Shown here one piece after another: positions 13,625-18,796 of a stretch of 18,796 nt of DNA (the first letter of the stretch is position 1; each line of letters opens with the position of its first letter). The notes under the pieces are model-generated. The model did not search any database and was not told the DNA's origin. It worked only from the letters and a program-made list of their open reading frames with translations. The stretch spans positions 1-18,796 of the forward strand of contig JAWLBW010000056.1 in NCBI GenBank assembly GCA_041687475.1, in the 5' to 3' direction. The stretch comes from JAWLBW01 sp041687475 (GTDB taxonomy: Bacteria > J088 > JAWLBW01). Both the position numbers and the translations under genes were made by a program.

Positions 13625-13660
13625 GGGAGTGAGCGCCTGAGCCCTGTTCGTAGGCTATAT

Positions 13661-13689
13661 AATTTAATGAAGCGACCGTTAAATGTCAA
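13661..13689 (-). promoter_or_regulatory. Sigma70-type promoter for the DUF4388-pyrF-rlmB run
   Basis: On the minus strand TTGACA (13689-13684), a 17-bp spacer and TAAATT (13666-13661) match 6/6 and 4/6. The start near 13654 leaves a 30-nt leader to ATG 13624, without a strong ribosome site. It lies 17 bp past the stop of the HD gene, so read-through from that gene is also possible. Confidence 0.65.
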
Positions 13690-13705
13690 TGAACCCTGTG
13701 CAATA

Positions 13706-14710
13706 TCAGAGCTTTTCGGGCTCTTCTTCGACACTGCGGTAGGGCTTCTTCCAGAGAAATCGCTCGTAGAGTTTGTTGAAGGAGGTCCACGGCCCGTCCA
13801 GCTCGCGGTCCTTCGTCATGGCCAGGGTAAACGAGTTGATGCGGGCATCGAGGTCGTCGATGGCGTGAACGATGACAGCTTCTATCGTCTTCGGCCGTTT
13901 CGGACTGCCGTACTCGAGTTCGCCATGGTGCGAAAGAATCAGATGATTGACCTGCAAGCGCAGTTCTTCGGGGAAACCGGGTATGCGGGCGGCCCGTTCA
14001 TTCACCATTTCGACGCCCATGACCAGGTGCCCGACCAGCTTGCCGGCATCGGTATAGTCGAAGCTCCGGGTATACGAGAGTTCGAAAATCTTACCGATGT
14101 CGTGCAGGAGTATGCCGGTCAAAAGCAGGTCTTCATTAATATGGTCGTAACCCTCGAGCCGGTAATGAGCCGCCACCATGCGCATGAGCTTCATGGCCGA
14201 CAGGCTGTGCTCGAGCAAACCGCCGACGAAAGGGTGGTGCATGGTCTTGGCGGCCGGGGCTCGCTTGATGCGCCACGACAGCTTGGGATCGTCGACGAAT
14301 TCGAGCAGCAGGCGACGCAGCCAGACATCCTTCATCTCGAGAATGATGCCGCGCACCTCGGAAAACATGGTCTCGATATCCTTGGTGGTCGACGGAAGGT
14401 AGTCGGCCACGTCGACCTCTTCTTCGGGACACCGCTCGATTTCGTGCACGTTCAGCTGAATACGCCCCTGAAAAGCCTGCGCCTTGGCCTTGATGCGTAC
14501 GAAGTCATCCTTCTGAAAGATTTCGTTGGCGGCGTCGGCCTTGTCCCAGAGACGGGCTTCGATATCGCCGGTGCGATCCATGAGTATGACGTTCAGGTAC
14601 GACTTTCCGGTCTTTCCGACCTGCAGCGCCTTGTATTTGACGAGAAACGTGCCTTCGATCCGGTCGTTTTCACGGATGTCCTTCACGAAGAAATTGCTCA
14701 CATTGGCCAT
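13706..14710 (-). CDS. OB-fold/HD-domain protein, YhaM-like 3'-5' exoribonuclease
   Basis: A 334-residue protein with an N-terminal OB-fold nucleic-acid binding domain (about 15-95: EGTFLVKYKALQV, YLNVILMDRTGDIEARLWD, IQLNVHEIERC) and a C-terminal HD phosphohydrolase domain. Metal ligands are visible as HHPFVGGLLEHS (158-169), LLHDIGK (His203-Asp204), HLILSHHGELEYGS (about 257-270) and the late Asp in HAIDDLDARI. This arrangement is that of Bacillus YhaM, a Mn-dependent 3'-5' exoribonuclease with roles in RNA turnover; homologs in deltaproteobacteria are mostly unstudied, so the substrate is inferred. It begins at ATG 14710 with only a weak GGAA ribosome site. An extended -10 promoter lies 37 bp upstream. 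It is divergent from the DksA-like gene. Confidence 0.88.
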   Translation of the reverse strand: MANVSNFFVKDIRENDRIEGTFLVKYKALQVGKTGKSYLNVILMDRTGDIEARLWDKADAANEIFQKDDFVRIKAKAQAFQGRIQLNVHEIERCPEEEVDVADYLPSTTKDIETMFSEVRGIILEMKDVWLRRLLLEFVDDPKLSWRIKRAPAAKTMHHPFVGGLLEHSLSAMKLMRMVAAHYRLEGYDHINEDLLLTGILLHDIGKIFELSYTRSFDYTDAGKLVGHLVMGVEMVNERAARIPGFPEELRLQVNHLILSHHGELEYGSPKRPKTIEAVIVHAIDDLDARINSFTLAMTKDRELDGPWTSFNKLYERFLWKKPYRSVEEEPEKL

Positions 14711-14746
14711 GTTGATTCCGCGGGGGCGTCGAGTTGAAAGACCATT

Positions 14747-14755
14747 AGTATAACA
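14747..14755 (-). promoter_or_regulatory. Extended -10 promoter of the HD/YhaM-like gene
   Basis: On the minus strand TGTTATACT gives TGn plus TATACT (5/6). No good -35 is found at 16-18 bp; the palindrome at 14767-14789 covers that area. The predicted start is about 14740. Confidence 0.5.
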
Positions 14756-14766
14756 GGGCTAATGAA

Positions 14767-14789
14767 GCTGCACAGCCCGCCCGTGCAGC
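14767..14789. promoter_or_regulatory. Palindrome over the -35 region of the HD gene promoter
   Basis: GCTGCAC, 9 bases, GTGCAGC: a perfect 7-bp inverted repeat centred about 38 bp upstream of the predicted start of the minus-strand promoter. Size and spacing suit a dimeric regulator site. Confidence 0.4.
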
Positions 14790-14975
14790 ATTCCCCTTCG
14801 TCGACGCGGCATCCCTTTCCTCCGATGCCTGACGGACGCCGGAAGGATGCCGGGCGAACGGACACTCGGGCGAACCAATGCTACGCGGGCTCAGTCGGCC
14901 CTTGCCCCGACGCCATTACCCCGCCCCCCGGCGCTGGCCCGATTTACCAGGCGGCAAGACACCGTGCCCCGACAG

Positions 14976-15005
14976 TTGACACCGTGTCTATACGCTTGAT
15001 AAAAT
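14976..15005 (+). promoter_or_regulatory. Sigma70-type promoter of the DksA-like operon
   Basis: TTGACA (14976-14981), an 18-bp spacer and TAAAAT (15000-15005) match 6/6 and 5/6. The start would be near 15012. The -35 overlaps the palindrome GACAC-C-GTGTC (14978-14988), and half of that palindrome is repeated at 14958-14966. Confidence 0.75.
14978..14988. promoter_or_regulatory. Candidate operator GACACcGTGTC over the -35
   Basis: An 11-bp perfect palindrome with one central base. A direct copy of GACACCGTG lies 20 bp upstream, about two helical turns, which suggests cooperative binding by a repressor. No known consensus is assigned. Confidence 0.4.
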
Positions 15006-15057
15006 GCCGTCCTTATCTGAGCGGTTCATTTGGGGATATTACTAACGGGTTGCGACC

Positions 15058-15423
15058 ATGCCGATGAGCCCTGAAAAACTGGAAGACTTTCGACACCTTC
15101 TTCACGAACAGATGCGTATGCTGCTCGACGAAGCCAAGGTTACGGTCGAAGGCATGCACGAAGCGGTCAAGGACAGTTATGCCGATCCGACGGACCGCGC
15201 CCTGCTAGAGAGCAGCCGCAACAACGCCCTGCGCATGCGCGACCGTGAGCGCAAGCTCATTACCAAGGTGCAGGAAGCCATCGATCGCATCGACGAAGGC
15301 ACGTTCGGTATCTGCGAAGAATGCGGCGACGAAATAGGCGAAGAACGCCTGCGCGCCCGCCCCGTCACCACGCTCTGCATCGAGTGCAAGGAAGAGCAGG
15401 AGCGCAAGGAAAACCGGCTCTGA
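15058..15423 (+). CDS. DksA/TraR-family zinc-finger protein
   Basis: A 121-residue protein: an N-terminal coiled-coil segment, then a zinc finger with Cys86-x2-Cys89 and Cys107-x2-Cys110 spaced by 17 residues, exactly the DksA CxxC-x17-CxxC arrangement (ICEECGDEIG, TLCIECKEEQER). The coiled-coil tip has DPTDRA (Asp43, Asp46, Ala48), matching the DxxDxA motif of E. coli DksA that acts at the RNA polymerase active site in ppGpp-linked control. The coiled-coil is slightly shorter than in DksA (151 aa), so it could be DksA-like or one of the shorter TraR/DksA paralogs. ATG 15058 is preceded by only a weak ribosome site; a second ATG follows at 15064. It heads an operon with a GAF protein and galU. 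Confidence 0.93.
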   Translation: MPMSPEKLEDFRHLLHEQMRMLLDEAKVTVEGMHEAVKDSYADPTDRALLESSRNNALRMRDRERKLITKVQEAIDRIDEGTFGICEECGDEIGEERLRARPVTTLCIECKEEQERKENRL

Positions 15424-15438
15424 GGGGCCTTGCGCGCA

Positions 15439-16536
15439 ATGTTCAAATCCCTTCTCGACACGCTCGACACCATGGTGAGCTCGCGACGGCGCGATGAGTT
15501 GCTGCGCCGCGGGCAGGCCAGCGCCCAGCTGCTGATGCTGCATGAAATCGGCAAGGCCATGGGCGGCTCGCTCGAAGGCGTCGAGCGCACCCACCAACTC
15601 ATCTGCGAAGCCGTTACCGTCATTTTACAGGTAGAACGCAGCCTGCTTTTCATGATTGAAGAGCGCAGCGGCGATCTGGTGGCTCGCTCGGGCAGCGGCC
15701 TCATTACCCACAGCTTCATCGAACGCCTGCGCATTCCCGCCGGCGAAGGCGTCATTGCCGACGTCGTACGCACCGGCCGGGCGGTGAACCTGCCCAACGC
15801 GCCCAGCCACCCCAAGGCCATGGATATCATGCGCGAGCTCGGCGTACGCGACGTGCTCATGGCCCCCCTGCGCATGGAGAACCGGGTACTCGGCGTCATT
15901 CTGGCCGACAGCAAACTCTCGGGCGAAGCCTTTACCGACGACGACCTGCAACTGTTGACCGTGCTGGCCAGCCTGGCCGCCGTCACCGAAGAAAATGCAG
16001 CGCTCATCGAACGCCTGCGTAAAAAGTCGGCGCGCCTGAACGCCCTGCTCGAAGTCAGCCAGGCCCTGAACTCGACCCTGCAACCCGACGATTTGCTCGA
16101 CCTGATTCTGAGCAAGGCCATGGAACTCACGCGCGCTTCGGGCGGAAGCGTGATACTGCTCGATCCGAAAACGCAGCGCCTCAATATCGTTGCCGCGAAA
16201 GAACTCTCCCCAAACACGATAAAAAACCTTAAACTGAACGTGGGCCAGGGAATTACAGGATGGGTTGCGCGCGAGAAGCTGCCCCTTCTGGTCAAGGATG
16301 TCTCATTGGATTCCCGCTACATTCAGGCAAATGACGCAGTTCGAAGCGAGTTGGCCGTACCCCTGCTTCGGGGCGACGAACTCATCGGCGTCATCAACAT
16401 GGATGCCTTCGAAGTCGCCGCATTTGATGAAGACGACGAGGCATTGCTTCAAACCCTGGCCGCCGTGGCGTCGACCGCCATTCATAACGCACGATTGTTT
16501 GCAAATCTGAGCGCCGGTCAGAAAGGAGAGAAGTGA
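15439..16536 (+). CDS. Tandem GAF-domain protein
   Basis: A 365-residue cytoplasmic protein with two GAF domains (about 45-185 and 205-355) and no output domain. GAF1 shows LLFMIEERSGDLVARSGSG, IPAGEGVIADVVRTG and APLRMENRVLGVILAD; GAF2 shows GSVILLDPKTQRLNIVAAK, GQGITGWVAREK, LAVPLLRGDELIGVINMD. A coiled-coil-like helix (ENAALIERLRKKSARLNALLEVSQ) links them. GAF domains bind cyclic nucleotides or other small ligands, or detect redox state; the ligand here is unknown. ATG 15439 is preferred over a TTG at 15430, which has GAGGGG only 2 nt upstream, but TTG cannot be excluded. It overlaps galU and lies 15 bp after the DksA-like gene, suggesting co-regulation. Confidence 0.88.
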   Translation: MFKSLLDTLDTMVSSRRRDELLRRGQASAQLLMLHEIGKAMGGSLEGVERTHQLICEAVTVILQVERSLLFMIEERSGDLVARSGSGLITHSFIERLRIPAGEGVIADVVRTGRAVNLPNAPSHPKAMDIMRELGVRDVLMAPLRMENRVLGVILADSKLSGEAFTDDDLQLLTVLASLAAVTEENAALIERLRKKSARLNALLEVSQALNSTLQPDDLLDLILSKAMELTRASGGSVILLDPKTQRLNIVAAKELSPNTIKNLKLNVGQGITGWVAREKLPLLVKDVSLDSRYIQANDAVRSELAVPLLRGDELIGVINMDAFEVAAFDEDDEALLQTLAAVASTAIHNARLFANLSAGQKGEK

Positions 16537-17411
16537 TGTCGAAAAAGGTGCGCAAGGCGGTGATTCCTGCAGCCGGGCTGGGTACGCGTTTTCTTCCGGC
16601 AACGAAGGCCATACCCAAGGAAATGCTGCCCATCGTCGACAAGCCCACGATTCAATACATCGTCGAGGAAGCCGTCGCGGCGGGCATCGAAGACATCATT
16701 CTCATCACCGGTCGCGGCAAGGGCGAGATTGAAGACCATTTCGACTACAACGTCGAACTCGACGACAATCTCGAGGCCAAGGGCAAGAAGGAATTGCTCG
16801 AGCTGTCGCAGGGGCCGGCCCGCATGGTTCGCATCATCTCCATTCGCCAGAAGCGCCCGCTGGGTCTCGGCCATGCCGTACTCTGCGCCCGGGCTGCCGT
16901 GGGCGACGAACCGTTCGTCGTACTGCTGGGCGACGACATCATTCGCGCCCGCAAGCCGGTCACGCAGCAGATGATCGAACTGTACGAACAGTACGACAAA
17001 CCCGTGGTCTCCATCATGGGCGTACCCGACCGCGACGTGTCGCTGTACGGCATCGTTGCCGGGTCACGGCGCGACGACCGCACCCTCGACATCGAGCGCA
17101 TGGTCGAAAAGCCCAAACCCGAAGAAGCCCCCGGCCGCGATGCCATCATCGGTCGCTATCTGCTTACCCCCGATGTCTTCGAATTCATCGAGAAGACGAA
17201 ACCGGGTGCGGGCGGCGAAATTCAGCTCACCGACGCCCTCGACAAGCTGCGCCAGACCCGCGGCCTGCTGGGTTACCGGTTCGAGGGCGATCGCTTCGAT
17301 GCCGGCGAGAAATTCGGCTACCTGAAGGCCAACATCGAATACGCGCTCGAACGCCCCGAACTCAAGGACAAACTGCTGCAATACCTGCAGCAGCGCATTC
17401 AATCTGCCTGA
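16536..17411 (+). CDS. galU: UTP-glucose-1-phosphate uridylyltransferase
   Basis: A 291-residue nucleotidyltransferase making UDP-glucose for envelope polysaccharides. The nucleotide loop is AGLGTRFLPATKAIPKEM (about 13-30), followed by LPIVDKPTIQYIVEEAV, GLGHAVLCA, LLGDDII, MVEKP, IIGRYLL and GGEIQLTDAL, the classical GalU series; the Asp pair in LLGDD is catalytic. Start ATG 16536 is preferred (AGGAG 7 nt upstream); an extra GTG lies 3 bases before. It overlaps the GAF stop by 1 base and the following gene by 1 base (TGATG), so the run is tightly coupled. Placing galU with a DksA-like factor and a GAF sensor suggests that envelope sugar supply is tied to a stress or nutrient signal, which is an inference. 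Confidence 0.97.
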   Translation: MSKKVRKAVIPAAGLGTRFLPATKAIPKEMLPIVDKPTIQYIVEEAVAAGIEDIILITGRGKGEIEDHFDYNVELDDNLEAKGKKELLELSQGPARMVRIISIRQKRPLGLGHAVLCARAAVGDEPFVVLLGDDIIRARKPVTQQMIELYEQYDKPVVSIMGVPDRDVSLYGIVAGSRRDDRTLDIERMVEKPKPEEAPGRDAIIGRYLLTPDVFEFIEKTKPGAGGEIQLTDALDKLRQTRGLLGYRFEGDRFDAGEKFGYLKANIEYALERPELKDKLLQYLQQRIQSA

Positions 17412-18007
17412 TGTCACGACTCTTTCTTTACCTTGCCCTGACGGTTGCCGCCCTGTCCCTTCCCGCAAGCGCTCTTGCCTGGGTTCCGCCCGGCGATCGC
17501 ATCGTCGAAGAATGGGCGTCGGCGTACCGCCCCTACAAGAAAATCACCCTGACGGGCACCGCCCGGCAGGGGGCCCGCGAAATACCCTTCGTCGCCACCC
17601 GCGATGCCGGAGGGGTGACGGTACTCGAAAGCGGAGAGCCGGTTACCGACGCCACCGTTCTCGCGGTATGGCAATTGTTGCTGCGCCCCCGTGAGCAGGC
17701 CGAAACCTGGCGCGATGCAGGAACGCTTTCCTTCGAGCGTACCGGCTTTGCCCGCAGCGGCGAGCAGATTGCCTACACCCTCGGGGTCGAGGGCGAGCAG
17801 AAACCGGGCGTACAGATCTGGGTCGACCGCCGCCGCCTCACCCCGCTGCGCGCGACGTTGCCCGACAGCGTGCGTGCCGGCGCCATGGTGCAGTACGAGG
17901 GGTACGAAGAGTCGTCGAACCACGCCTTTCCCCAAAGGGTTATCGTGCGCGCCCCCGGCGGCTATGAACGCACCTGGGCCGTCAAATCCGTCGAAGCCGT
18001 ACGCTGA
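17411..18007 (+). CDS. Secreted/periplasmic protein of unknown function
   Basis: A 198-residue protein with a clear Sec signal peptide (MSRLFLYLALTVAALSLPASALA, cleavage after Ala23, AxA rule). The mature chain starts WVPPGDRIVEEWASAYRPYKKITLTGTA, followed by repeated beta-strand patterns (REIPFVATRDAG, VLESGEPVTD, TLSFERTGFA, IAYTLGVEGEQKPGVQIWVD, FPQRVIVRAPGGYERTWAVKSVEA). The layout resembles LolA/LolB-type or DUF4292-like half-barrel lipid-binding proteins, but the resemblance is by shape only. It overlaps galU by one base and precedes an ABC exporter, so a role in envelope transport is reasonable but unproven. Confidence 0.8.
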   Translation: MSRLFLYLALTVAALSLPASALAWVPPGDRIVEEWASAYRPYKKITLTGTARQGAREIPFVATRDAGGVTVLESGEPVTDATVLAVWQLLLRPREQAETWRDAGTLSFERTGFARSGEQIAYTLGVEGEQKPGVQIWVDRRRLTPLRATLPDSVRAGAMVQYEGYEESSNHAFPQRVIVRAPGGYERTWAVKSVEAVR

Positions 18008-18038
18008 ACCCTCTCGCGGCCCCTGTCCGGTGCTTTTC

Positions 18039-18090
18039 TGATATGATGAAGGTTTTCACCTCGCACCCGACGGTACGGGGTGACGGGTGA
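18039..18090 (+). promoter_or_regulatory. Extended -10 promoter and RBS-proximal hairpin before the ABC exporter
   Basis: TGATATGAT (18039-18047) is an extended -10 with TATGAT (5/6); a -35 is not evident. Just downstream TCACC (18056-18060) pairs with GGTGA (18086-18090), and CACCCG (18064-18069) with CGGGGTG (18076-18082, one bulged G). The only purine-rich stretch before the TTG start (GGGTGA, 18085-18090) is in the 3' arm, so the stem could hide it. Confidence 0.4.
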
Positions 18091-18096
18091 TTTCCT

Positions 18097-18796
18097 TTGC
18101 AACAAGGCGCGCGCTACATATCGACGCGGCAATTCATTCGCCACTATTTCCGACGCTATCGCCGTGCGTTTCTGCTGGGCGGCGTGCTCATCATCGGCAC
18201 GAACGTCTTCGGACTGGCCATTCCCTGGCTGCTGAAACTCAGCATTGAAGCGCTGAATCGGGTCGAGGCCGCCGGAATGAACCAGGTCGGCGTCTATGCG
18301 CTTCTGCTTGCCGGCGCCGCCCTGGCACAGATGGGCATTCGCATCGCTTCGCGCCTGGTCATTTTCGGCGCCGGCCGCGACATCGAGCTCGATGTGCGAA
18401 ACGAACTGCTCGACCATCTCGCCTCGTTGCCCCCCGAGTATTACAGCGGTCAGTCGACCGGCGATATCGTCTCGCGCGCTTCGAACGACGTGGGCAACCT
18501 GCGCCTGCTCTACGGTCCCGCCGTGCTGAACGTGGTGAACACCACCTTCACCGTCATATCGGCCCTTGCCGTCATGATGTTCATCGACTGGCGGCTGACC
18601 CTTCTCTCGCTGGCGCCCATTCCGCTCGTGCTCGTCGCCATTCGCAAGGTGGCGCAGGCGCTGTCGCGGCAGTTCTTCGAGGTGCAACAATACCTGGGCC
18701 GGCTCTCGGGCCACATTTCCGAAAGCCTGAGCGGCATTCTGGTGGTCAAGGCCTTCGCCCGTGAAGACTGGGCCCGGTCTTCCTTCGACGCGGTAA
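18097..18796 (+). CDS. ABC transporter, exporter-type transmembrane domain (partial, 3' end off window)
   Basis: About 233 codons are visible. The frame is closed by TGA at 18088-18090, and TTG 18097 is the first usable start codon; no ATG is available before the first membrane span. Seen in order: a basic amphipathic start (RQFIRHYFRRYRR), span FLLGGVLIIGTNVFGLAIPWLL, span YALLLAGAALAQMGIRIAS, then the coupling region ELDVRNELLDHLASLPPEYYSGQSTGDIVSRASNDVGNLRLLYG, a hallmark of MsbA/LmrA-type exporters, then a span pair and SESLSGILVVKAFAREDWA. The nucleotide-binding domain is expected downstream. Such half transporters export lipids, peptides or drugs; location next to galU and an exported protein is compatible with envelope-lipid flipping. 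Confidence 0.88.
   Translation, partial: MQQGARYISTRQFIRHYFRRYRRAFLLGGVLIIGTNVFGLAIPWLLKLSIEALNRVEAAGMNQVGVYALLLAGAALAQMGIRIASRLVIFGAGRDIELDVRNELLDHLASLPPEYYSGQSTGDIVSRASNDVGNLRLLYGPAVLNVVNTTFTVISALAVMMFIDWRLTLLSLAPIPLVLVAIRKVAQALSRQFFEVQQYLGRLSGHISESLSGILVVKAFAREDWARSSFDAV

Larger units (their letters stand above)
14711..15057. other. Divergent intergenic regulatory region between the HD and DksA-like genes
   Basis: 347 bp with no convincing gene; the plus-strand open frame at 14762-15067 runs through the promoters. It holds the HD promoter (14747-14755), a palindrome at 14767-14789, an imperfect inverted repeat GCATCC..TTCC / GGAAGGATGC (14809-14820 with 14841-14850, 2-nt bulge), a direct repeat of GACACCGTG (14958-14966 and 14978-14986, 20 bp apart) and the DksA-like promoter (14976-15005). 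Confidence 0.7.

Noticed and set aside
12773..14737. 654-codon plus-strand open frame opposite the first DUF4388 gene and the HD gene
   Set aside because: It spans two minus-strand genes and the promoter between them; no ribosome site or domain is visible. Long antisense frames are expected at this GC content.
14762..15067. 101-codon open frame in the divergent spacer
   Set aside because: It runs through the DksA-like promoter and repeats, has no ribosome site and no protein-like pattern.
1..18796. Apparent abundance of the tetramer GTAC
   Set aside because: Spot checks gave between one and about six per 600 bp, near expectation in some stretches; without a full count I make no claim.

Overview
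This 18.8 kb window is ordinary chromosomal DNA from a GC-rich, diderm bacterium. I see no rRNA, tRNA, CRISPR array, insertion sequence or prophage. Two tandem DUF4388-type proteins, an OB-fold/HD nuclease-like protein, a class II cAMP phosphodiesterase-like protein and a lipoprotein of a style I associate with myxobacteria point loosely to a deltaproteobacterial or Myxococcota-like lineage. That placement is an impression, not a measurement. The outer envelope is implied by the lipoprotein signal and a Sec-exported small protein.

Layout. (1) 1-1470, plus: the end of nusB, a small protein resembling the N-terminal domain of M17 aminopeptidases, and cdsA, overlapping head to tail and closed by a strong intrinsic terminator at 1523-1558. 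(2) 1704-4519, minus: a GlcD-type FAD oxidase, an ErpA/IscA-type Fe-S carrier and mutM. A terminator lies between the oxidase and the Fe-S carrier, and a 9-unit, 8-bp tandem repeat lies between the carrier and mutM. (3) 4700-6647, plus: a single-domain rhodanese, a 2-Cys peroxiredoxin and a Bax-inhibitor-1 family membrane protein, each apparently its own unit. The peroxiredoxin has a clear sigma70-type promoter. (4) 6896-8214, plus: a metallo-beta-lactamase-fold cyclic-nucleotide phosphodiesterase followed by a lipoprotein, preceded by a promoter and a foldable leader. (5) 13624 to 8361, minus: two DUF4388 paralogs, pyrF, rlmB and an alpha/beta hydrolase, read from a TTGACA promoter. (6) 14710 to 13706, minus: an OB-fold/HD phosphohydrolase (YhaM-like). 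(7) 15058-18796, plus: a DksA/TraR zinc-finger protein, a double-GAF protein, galU, an exported small protein, and the start of an ABC exporter cut by the window edge.

Functional themes are transcription and RNA control (NusB, DksA-like, YhaM-like, RlmB), envelope precursors (CdsA, GalU, ABC exporter), oxidative and Fe-S biology (peroxiredoxin, ErpA-like, MutM, rhodanese) and signalling (cAMP phosphodiesterase, GAF and DUF4388 proteins). I did not find a complete unknown multi-gene system. The most interesting material is in the intergenic spacers: a promoter nested inside a terminator-like inverted repeat before the peroxiredoxin, a 15-nt element shared by the peroxiredoxin and ErpA-like leaders, a foldable leader before the phosphodiesterase, an 8-bp tandem repeat, and palindromes over two promoters in the divergent 14711-15057 spacer. 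The tandem DUF4388 paralogs are the least characterised proteins.
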